The translations under genes were made by a program, and so were the position numbers. 64,000 nucleotides of DNA, from contig CM039464.1 in the NCBI GenBank assembly GCA_022414725.1, positions 60,007,501-60,071,500 of the forward strand, written 5' to 3'. Below the pieces are notes generated by a model. The model was not told the origin of the DNA and ran no database searches. It worked only from the letters and a program-made list of their open reading frames with translations. This DNA is from Microglena sp. YARC. Its lineage: Eukaryota > Chlorophyta > Chlorophyceae > Chlamydomonadales > Chlamydomonadaceae. Of the stretch, positions 51,496-61,129 are shown piece by piece; the stretch's first letter is position 1, and each line of letters starts with the position of its first letter.

Positions 51496-53930
51496 TACAT
51501 TGATTGCCGGAGCTGACTGAGGTACAATCAATGTTGTAGAGTTGACAGGTGATGGGTACTTGGAACCCTCCCTAATATAATGTAATTATACAGACATACA
51601 TCTACTTCATTTTACATACAATATATATATAACTATACATAACTTGTAATCTAATCAACTACCTATATGGTTTACGGTAATATCAGCTGCTGAACCTTAT
51701 AACAATTAAAGGGGCTCTCATTACGAGTTGAGTGGCGACCAAACGAACCCACAACGGACTTTCGTTGGAAGACAGAAGGCGTAGGTCGTAGAAAACATTA
51801 CATTGATTGCCGGAGCTGACTGAGGTACAATCAATGTGTAGAGTTGACAGGTGATGATGGTACTTGGAACCCTCCCTATATAATGTAATTATACAGACAT
51901 ACATCTACTTCATTTTACATACAATATATATAATAACTATACATAACTTGTAATCTAATCACTACCTATATGGTTTACGGTAATATCAGCTGCTGAACCT
52001 TATAACAATTAAAGGGGCTCTCATTACGAGTTGAAGTGGCGACCAAACGAACCCACAACGGACTTTCATTGGAAGACAGAAGCGTAGGTCGTAGAAAACA
52101 TTACATTGATTGCCGGAGCTGACTGAAGGTACAATCAATGTGTAGAGTTGACAGGTGATGGGTACTTGGAACCCTCCCTATATAATGTAATTATACAGAC
52201 ATAACATCTACTTCATTTTACATACAATATATATATAACTATACATAACTTGTAATCTAATCACTACCTATATGGTTTTACGGTAATATCAGCTGCTGAA
52301 CCCTTATAACAATTAAAGGGGCTCTCATTACGAGTTTGAGTGGCGACCAAACGAACCCACAACGGACTTTCGTTGGAAGACAGAAGGCGTAGGTCGTAGA
52401 AAACATTAACATTGATTGCCGGAGCTGACTGAGGTACAATCAATGTGTAGAGTTGACAGGTGATGGGTACTTGGAAACCCTTCCCTAATATAATGTAATT
52501 ATACAGACATACATCTACTTCATTTTTACATTACAATATATATATAACTATACATAAGCTTGTAATCTAATCACTACCTATATGGTCTACGGTAATATCA
52601 GCTGCTGAACCTTATAACAATTAAAGGGCTCTCATTAACGAGTTGAGTGGCGACCAAACGAACCCACAACGGACTTTCGTTGGCAGACAGAAGGCGTAGG
52701 TCGTAGAAAACATTACATCTCAATGATTGCCGAGCTGACTGAGGTACAATCAATGTGTAGAGTTGACAGTATGGGTACTTGGAACCCTCCCTATAATAAT
52801 GTAATTATACTAGACATACATCTACTTCATTTTACATACAATATATATATAACTATACATAACTTGTAATCTAATCACTACCTATATGGTCTACCGGTAA
52901 TATCAGCTGCTGAACCTTATAACAATTAAAGGGGCTCCTCATTACGAGTTGAGTGGCGACCAAATACGAACCCACAACGGACTTTCATTGGCAGACAGAA
53001 GGCGTAGCTCGTAGAAAAAAATTACATTGATTGCCGGAGCTGACTGAGTACAATCAAGTGTGTAGAGTTGACAGGATGGGTACTTGGAACCCTCCCTATA
53101 TATATGTAATTATACAGACATACATCTACTTCATTTTACATACAATATATTATATAACTATACATAACTTGTAATCTAATCACTACCTATATGGTTTACG
53201 GTTAAATATCAGCTGCTGAACCTTATAACAATTAAAGGGGCTCTCATTACGAGTGAGTGGCGACCAAACTTTAACGAACCCACAACGGACTTTCATGGAA
53301 GACAGAAGGCGTAGGTCGTAGAAAACATTACATTGATTGCCGGAGCTGACTGAGGTACAATCAATGTTGTAGAAGTTGACAGTGATGGGCACTTGGAACC
53401 CTCCCTATATAATGTAATTATACAGACATGCATCTACTTCATTTACATACAATATATATATAACTTATACATAAACTTGTAATCTAATCACTACCTATAT
53501 GGTTTTATAACGGTAATATCAGCTGCTGAACCTTTATAACAATTAAAGGGGCTCTCATTACGAGTTCGAGTTGGCGACCAAACGAACCCACAAACGGACT
53601 TTCATTGGAAGACAGAAGCGTAGGTCGTAGAAAACATTACATTTGATTGCCGGAGCTGACTGAGTACAATCAATTGTGCTAGACGTTGACAGGTGATGGG
53701 TACTTGGAACCCTCCCTATATAATTGTAATTATACAGACATACATCTACTTCATTTTACATACAATATATATATAACTATACATAACTTGTAATCTAATC
53801 AAACTGCCTATAATGTTTACGGTAATATCAGCTGCTGAACCGTATACCAATTAAGGGGGCTCTCATTACGAGTTGAGTGGCGACCAAACGAACCCACAAC
53901 GGAGCTTTCGTTGCAGGCAGAAGGCGTGTG
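51496..53930. repeat. Tandem array, about eight units of ~305 bp
   Basis: Units start at about 51496, 51797, 52104, 52408, 52715, 53025, 53325 and 53635. Each opens with ACATTGATTG, 18 bases, CAATCAATGT, an inverted repeat. It then has an AT-rich core (TACAATATATATATAACTAT) and ends GACTTTCGTTGGAAGACAGA. Copies carry many single-base indels, more than in the 140-bp array, as expected from decay or uncorrected long reads. The last unit merges with the 3' end of the second primase-helicase. Confidence 0.9.
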
Positions 53931-53939
53931 CTTGACGAG

Positions 53940-56530
53940 AGGAACTGGTGTATGAGGCACATGGCATTGCACAAGCAAGTCATCGAGGGCACCGACAAAC
54001 AGAAGCATCCATCAATCAAACCACGTCTTCTCACGCATGGCACGAGGACGTCCTTAATACAGAAATAGTAAACAGCCCCAGTTGGTTGGTGCGATTCTTG
54101 GGAGATGCCCCTCAAGCCCAGTTCTTTGTATCATCACGCACGAGCTTGGACATCTTGAGACCAAAACTTGATCAAGTTGGTTTCATGCTTATCAGAAGCA
54201 CGGATCGTGGATAGCCAGTCATTGAACTGGTCGAAACAAGGTCTCCGCCTTGATGCTCACAGAGGGAGAATAATCGATGATACTGTCGACCACGTTGTTA
54301 TGCTCGACGCTCAGACCCTGGATCATGTGCAAGATGAATTGGTGCTCGTACGGGAAGATTCATGGAGACCATTTGCGACATGTAGGTGTTGCAGGCCTAG
54401 ACCGTATCCATTCGACGCCCTTGATGTCCCTTGCCATCAAGAACTTGTAAAAACGCGACTCTGGACTCTGCATCGTCGATCAGCCCCTAAAGGTGGTTGA
54501 AGTACTCAGTGTTACCCTTCAGCACAGACGATGTCTCGATAATGACATACCTTCGGTTATCAGGATTCACTCGGAGGCAGTTGTCGTTGTTGGTGGTGAA
54601 GATGAAGATGAAAAACACTGCATGGTGTATGCATTGACTCCTTTGGACTCGCATTCAAACTGATCACATGTGATCATGTCCTTGGATGACATCGTGCTGC
54701 AAAGTTATCATGTCCATTGGACTCATTGACGGTACGATGAGGGAAACGCCCCTCACGTTTGGCGATTGAAGCGACCATAGAGCGTGTTTGCCGGTTGTTG
54801 CAGTTTGCAGGAACTTGTCGGCGCCCCACCATCGCCCTCAAAAGGTCGGTGCAACGATTCTTGCCGACGCCCTCCTCGCCCTTGAGTAAGATTTGCCCAC
54901 CCCGGTCTTCTGAGCAGGTTGTTGGAAGATTGCGCGATCCAGTTTCAGGATGTAATCCGTGCACTCCTGTTATTTGCCACACAACGTGTGAAGGAAATTG
55001 ATGAAGACCTCGACCCCCCCCCCCCCCAGAGGGGGGGATGGTCGGCCATGACTGAATCATCATGTTGACGACACATCGCGTTCGACTTCGAAACCGTTCC
55101 AAATATTGTAGGACATTGCCTCCAACCTCGATAGGGGCGGCATAAGCTTCATGTCATCATACTTGCGGATAGATGTGTCTTTGATCCACCTCGGAATGAA
55201 TTGGTTGTGTCCGGCTTACCAAACGCTCCCAGAGTCGCGCAACTAATGTCGACATATCCCAAGTGACGAAAACGCCTCTTGCAGAGTTTTCTCAGATGTG
55301 ACATGGCGGATAACCGTTGCCCATCGATGCGCACGTACACGACCTGGTTGATGATCTTGAACGCCGACTTTTCCCAATTGCATTTGAACTTCATCATAGC
55401 TGAGAAGCTCAGATCCGTTCATCCAATCCTCATATTCTGCATTATTGGAGGTATCTTCAAGGGGAGGGGGGGTCGTCCAATGCGGAGAGGGTGACAAAGG
55501 CTTGACTGCGAGTTTGATGGTATAGCCGGTGCGTCGACTCACCCAGTTTCCAAGAGAAAGAAGCAAAGGTCATCATCAGGAATGGGCATGCAACCACACT
55601 TGTCCACTAAGATGCCGTCGTAGATGATGCCGCAACACTGTAATGATGACCATGCACTTCGTGCACGAGTGCTGAAACACATTTCGTCTTCGATGCTCTG
55701 CAAAGAAAAGGGCGATAAAAGTGGCCAAAGGGTCGCCGGAATTTGAGAGCTCAGAACCAAACGAGACAGGAGTACACGCGGACGGCTTTTTAACCATCTG
55801 GCCGATCATCTCAACTTCTGAAATGGGCAAATCCATCAAATTGGTTGCCGACCTCGCGGAGCTCTTTCTTGAGGGCGTGGATCCAGACAGGCACAAGATT
55901 ACGATCAACTTCTAGACCACAGTCAGTCGTCCACGCATCCACGCTGGCCCAAAAAAATGAGGCGGATTGAAGAGATTCTTCGCGTCTTCGCGAGTGACAC
56001 CACATTGCATCCATGACCTCGGTGAGAAGAAGCTTCACGATCGGTGACATTACCTGCGATCCAAGAGTGGGATTTTATCTTGTATTGCTGGCACTTTTGG
56101 ACAAGAAACTAGGTTGGCAACTTGACCATGTCCACATCCAGTACAAATCGCCATCGCGAGCACAGCACGGGCCTCCCGCCCCATCCTCACATACGGAACA
56201 GCGGACACGCTGGTCGCATCAACACGACTTTTCATGCGACCATATCCATCCTGGGACTCGTGCATATAATAACGAACCGGAAAACGTAGCCTCCCAAGGA
56301 ACGGGCGACCAATGCACGTGCTCGCGATTTGTGCCACTTATCAACGGTCATTGATCTTGAGATCCACCATGCCATGGGAGTCCAAGAGGGAGTCAACTTT
56401 GGAGAGGTCAACCTTTTCGTGCAAGTAAAAGACCTCATGCTCGGAAGAAAGATGCGACGCTTGCTTCACAGGAGGACTACGACTCAAACGGAGACCAGAA
56501 GGAATACTACTGATAGTTAGAAAGACTGGT
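53940..56530 (-). pseudogene. Second primase-helicase, GEEGxGKN type, heavily frameshifted
   Basis: Read on the minus strand, this is a relic of a different primase-helicase. The helicase part has LLKGEEGVGKN (Walker A, near 54885), VNESNGHDNF (near 54725), MITCDQFECESKG (near 54670), FTTNNDN (sensor, near 54590) and VNPDNRRYVIIETSS (near 54560). These motifs fit SF3 helicases of the DUF5906-like group found in polinton-like viruses, virophages and some giant viruses, not the D5 protein at 44.6-47.1 kb. Upstream fragments WASVDAWTTDCGLEVDRN (near 55940) and VRYYMHESQDGYGRMKSR (near 56270) probably belong to its primase half. Frames change at least six times and there are stops, for example after EYFNHL near 54500. 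A tract of C at 55014-55027 lies within it. I regard it as a pseudogene, with sequencing indels contributing. Confidence 0.75.
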
Positions 56531-57240
56531 GGTGGAGCCGGACCCCATTGGGATGGTTAGTGTTACCTTGTGACATGTTAGTGACATGTTTATACTACAG
56601 TCGACGGAATACGGTATTTATGCATGGGAATCGTTATACCTACTAACACATATACAAAACAAGATACAACAATTTGTAGGATATTAAAAATAGTTATGAA
56701 GCGGGACCCAGCCCCAGACAAGGCCCCTTTTGTTTAAAAGAGAACAATTCACAAGTTTAGTAAATTGTCGTGTGTTTTTGTGTTTTCGTGTTTTGAATGT
56801 TGCAGAAACCTATTCAACAAGCGGCGGAGCCCCTTTCACCTCTCCCCCAGCGGAAGCGGACTGGGGGCGACCGGAGGGAGCCCCCATAAAGGAGTCCGCA
56901 TGAACTTGAGCGCCGTGCGGGCGACCGGCAGGGGATCCCACAGTTCACAGTTCACATCAAGCATGAGACACACTAATGGATCATTGATTCATTGATCATG
57001 CAAACCACACGTGATATGCGGCGAACGACACGGCAAAACGGAGGAGACGCGTCCCATCATGCATGGAAAACCACGGGATAAGAGTAGAATACAGGAAACG
57101 GAAAACAAAAAACAAAAACAAAAACCAAAAACAACAACGGAGGCTGGAGAAGGATAATGATGCGACAAGCTTCATGACAGCACGCAGTGTAGAGAAGATT
57201 CTACGCTCCTAGAAAAAAAACAGGGGGATTCCAGAGACAC
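56531..57240. other. No gene seen
   Basis: AT-rich sequence lies upstream of the second primase-helicase (56560-56760), then a GC-rich patch. The phrase GCGGCGGAGCCCCTTTCACCT (56820) resembles GCGGCGGAAGCCCCTATCTCT at 58503, directly at the assembly gap. An A-rich tract of AAAACA repeats lies at about 57095-57135. Confidence 0.45.
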
Positions 57241-58153
57241 ATGGCGAGGCAGTGGCACGGCATTGAAGACACGAGTACGGAGAGCGTACAAGGCCACTAT
57301 GAAAACAAATGCTCCAACGCGGTGTCTCAAGATACGATGAGGAAGACGCAGAGAAGATATGGACACGGTGGGAAGGCCCGATATGAGGGGCCCGAAGATG
57401 ACAATAAGTCGGTGGTCAAGTGGGCCCGCGGACGACCCGTGCGGGTACGCTGTGTACGAGCATATTCGATTCCACAAATAGTACGGACAATTGGCAATTG
57501 GTGAGATAGCACTATCTTATGAAAGCCGGGACGTGAAGAAGACAGGGAAGAGATGCAGAGACTACTACATATTCGATGAGGACACGTGCAGGTGGTCAGT
57601 GTGGAGGATGGTGGTCAAGAACGTCGGCGAAAGCACGGTCTTAGAAGGGATGCTCAGGAGTGCGATTTATGGTTATCGACACAGCCGACAGTTGTGCATC
57701 GAAAAGAAGAAGAATAGGATAAAGGAAGATCTGCATGCGAAGAAGAAAAAAGAAGTTGCCAGGCTGATCCGGTACATACAGTCTTCCCGTGGAGTGATGA
57801 ACACAGTTACTTCGCAGGGCCACTTCTCATTGACGAACGTGGTCGAGCAACGACTGGACGAAAATAGGAACTGTATCGGGGAACCAAAGAAGGTAACGAT
57901 TTTACAAAGACAATATTTGCGGAGCAGGACGGTGTGCAAGCGTTCCTCGCCGAGAACTGCGAGTTTTGCGGAAGATTTCAGGGAGTCGAGCGTTGCTTGA
58001 TTCCACAGTATCCTTGAGGAAAGCCAGGTACAGTAAGATCGAGAAAAGTGCTTCCATCTGGCAGGCATAGAACAAGGGTGTTCGTAAAAAAAGTGCTTCA
58101 AATCAAGGGAAGTCGACACCAGGATATATGGGATTGAGGCTTACGACAGATGA
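57241..58153 (+). pseudogene. Degenerate coding stretch, possible D5 N-terminal fragment
   Basis: The longest open piece (57491-58000) includes DYYIFDEDTCRW and ESTVLEGMLRSAIY. This resembles the W-rich segment before the helicase in D5-type proteins, but the resemblance is weak. A lysine-rich helix follows (CIEKKKNRIKEDLHAKKKKEV). In another frame downstream lies AENCEFCGRFQGVERC and, just before a TGA/TAA at about 58150, SREVDTRIYGIEAYD. The frame changes suggest one broken gene rather than several. Function is unknown; it would be a third replication-type relic only if the D5 likeness holds. Confidence 0.35.
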
Positions 58154-58156
58154 ATA

Positions 58157-58460
58157 ATGCACGGCGGAACTTCACATGGCGACCTCTCGCATCACGGCGG
58201 CCGGCACATGTCGAGTCGGTCGAGTCACATCAATCACATACGACCGAACCTCTCGCGATACATACGGCGAACCTGTCGAGGCGAGGGCACATCACATAAC
58301 ATCACATCACATCACATCAACACTGTGGCGACCCGACCTCTCGCATTACATCACGGCCGGAAACTGTCGAGTCGAGCACACACATCACATCACATCACAT
58401 GGCGACCGACCTCTCGGCATTACATCACGGCGAACCATCTGTCGAGTCGAGCAAAATAAC
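58157..58460. repeat. ~95-bp repeat with ACATCAC microsatellite
   Basis: CATCACATCACATCACATGG, GACCTCTCGCATTACATCACGG and CTGTCGAGTCGAGCACA recur about three times. Confidence 0.75.
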
Positions 58461-58532
58461 AAAACAACACTGATGAGAACCGTCTCACATTTAACAGTAT
58501 ACAGCGGCGGAAGCCCCTATCTCTCCTTTCGG

Positions 58533-59532
58533 NNNNNNNNNNNNNNNNNNNNNNNNNNNNNNNNNNNNNNNNNNNNNNNNNNNNNNNNNNNNNNNNNNNN
58601 NNNNNNNNNNNNNNNNNNNNNNNNNNNNNNNNNNNNNNNNNNNNNNNNNNNNNNNNNNNNNNNNNNNNNNNNNNNNNNNNNNNNNNNNNNNNNNNNNNNN
58701 NNNNNNNNNNNNNNNNNNNNNNNNNNNNNNNNNNNNNNNNNNNNNNNNNNNNNNNNNNNNNNNNNNNNNNNNNNNNNNNNNNNNNNNNNNNNNNNNNNNN
58801 NNNNNNNNNNNNNNNNNNNNNNNNNNNNNNNNNNNNNNNNNNNNNNNNNNNNNNNNNNNNNNNNNNNNNNNNNNNNNNNNNNNNNNNNNNNNNNNNNNNN
58901 NNNNNNNNNNNNNNNNNNNNNNNNNNNNNNNNNNNNNNNNNNNNNNNNNNNNNNNNNNNNNNNNNNNNNNNNNNNNNNNNNNNNNNNNNNNNNNNNNNNN
59001 NNNNNNNNNNNNNNNNNNNNNNNNNNNNNNNNNNNNNNNNNNNNNNNNNNNNNNNNNNNNNNNNNNNNNNNNNNNNNNNNNNNNNNNNNNNNNNNNNNNN
59101 NNNNNNNNNNNNNNNNNNNNNNNNNNNNNNNNNNNNNNNNNNNNNNNNNNNNNNNNNNNNNNNNNNNNNNNNNNNNNNNNNNNNNNNNNNNNNNNNNNNN
59201 NNNNNNNNNNNNNNNNNNNNNNNNNNNNNNNNNNNNNNNNNNNNNNNNNNNNNNNNNNNNNNNNNNNNNNNNNNNNNNNNNNNNNNNNNNNNNNNNNNNN
59301 NNNNNNNNNNNNNNNNNNNNNNNNNNNNNNNNNNNNNNNNNNNNNNNNNNNNNNNNNNNNNNNNNNNNNNNNNNNNNNNNNNNNNNNNNNNNNNNNNNNN
59401 NNNNNNNNNNNNNNNNNNNNNNNNNNNNNNNNNNNNNNNNNNNNNNNNNNNNNNNNNNNNNNNNNNNNNNNNNNNNNNNNNNNNNNNNNNNNNNNNNNNN
59501 NNNNNNNNNNNNNNNNNNNNNNNNNNNNNNNN
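58533..59532. other. Assembly gap, exactly 1000 N
   Basis: A round placeholder length, so the true size is unknown. Open frames that cross it are meaningless. Confidence 1.
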
Positions 59533-59880
59533 GTGGTATGGCGGTCCATCTGTGTGTGTGGGGGGGCCTGGAGTAAGATGGATTAAGTGGGGTGGTGATG
59601 GGTGGTGTCGATTGTGTGCTTGTGTTTGTGTGTGTGCTTGGTTGCCTTGTGCTTGTGTGTGTATGTTTGTTTGTTCTTGCATGTGTAGGTGTTGTGTCGT
59701 TGGTGTGTTGCGTTGCGTAGTGTTTTTCTAATTTATTCCGTGGTGGCTGTTTAGTGTAATTTATTTTTGTGCGTGTATTGCGGTAGTGTAATTTAGTTTT
59801 TGTGTGTAATGTGGGGTATGTGTATGTGTTATCGTAATTTATTTGTGTGTGTATGTGCAGCAGTTTGGTGTTTCTGTGTA
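59533..59880. repeat. GT-rich low-complexity DNA
   Basis: Repeated TGTGTGTGTTTG-like phrases and TAGTGTAATTTATTTTTGTG occur several times. No gene is seen. Confidence 0.6.
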
Positions 59881-61020
59881 TGGGTACCAGAGAGCCTTGC
59901 AGAAGCGAACACTTACAAACACACGCAGACACCACACACATCGACTTAACATCACCAACACACCAAACACACACCTCACCGGCTCCCCACCTCCCCCCCT
60001 GCGAGCGCTCCTGACAGTGCCAATTAATAACAGTATCGTTCCTAGGGCTTAGTTGTACGTGAAATCCCTTGAGCTTGATGAACCCAAGTGTTGAACTAGC
60101 ACGTTTGACCCCACCCTGCGGAATGAAGGAACAAGGTACGGAAACGAGATATGGCAGCAACAGCGCCACTGAAGGGCCCCAGCGGCTAAAAATCTAAAGT
60201 CAGGATTTCTATCAGTGGCGCGAATCATAGCCCTGGCTAATTTCGCAAGCCTTCAACGCAATGATAATCAATAAATCCCAATAATTTTATATTTGTGGGG
60301 GAGCAGTATGGCTGTGTAGGATAACAGGAAGCAACGCGAGCCCGTTGAAATCCAGAAGGTGCAAGGGTTTGATCCTAACTCAGGAGCGAAACTTATCAGT
60401 GGTTTCAGGCCTGTCGCTGTCCACCGCCATGGTAGCTTGACCAGGAAAGTAGCAGCTCGTGTCCCTACAATGTAAGACGGGAATCCTTAATACACGCTCC
60501 TACCTAAGCGTTATCATGTACTTCCAAGAATCTGTTTGTCCACACCCATGTGCTTACATTATTTACGTACTCAAGGCCCTCATATGAGAGTGGTGCAGTC
60601 CTAGTGTGTACTGTATAATCACACTAGAAATTAACGTCTAATCTTACTATGTCACATTTAATTGAATGGAATAAAAATAAGAACCTAAAATAACACAACG
60701 TTACAATACAATGAAAATATAAAATCAATTAATTACAGAACTCTCTGATAACTTCGCACTAAGGCTAGGTTTAGACAGCGCTCTGAATTCTAGTGTCTAC
60801 TCGTACACGGCAGAGTTTTTCAAGAACATATCGTTCACGTCTCCCATACGCAGATTTCATAGGGTCCTTCTAAACATATGAAGTAAAATACTCTTCAGAA
60901 CATGAAACCAATAAAGATCAAACGAACGTTAGCAGTTAGCGGGTTACATCCTCAATTGGCGTGCGAGAATAAAATCGAGAAATGCAAGTACACCATGATC
61001 GGATAAATATTTTTATGTTC
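59881..61020. other. Unassigned, apparently single-copy
   Basis: No protein motif, tandem repeat or inverted repeat stands out. AT content rises after 60600. It could contain a non-coding part of a host locus. Confidence 0.4.
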
Positions 61021-61129
61021 ATATAAATGTGATGCTTGCTCTATTCTCTATGAAAGGCCCTCGCTGTTTGTTTAGAGCCTCGCGCCACGGTGTAAGATGC
61101 TTTTGTAAAAGTGCCCGTAAAGTTGCTGC

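Noticed and set aside
58176..60169. Frames of 350-550 residues
   Set aside because: They run across 1000 N.
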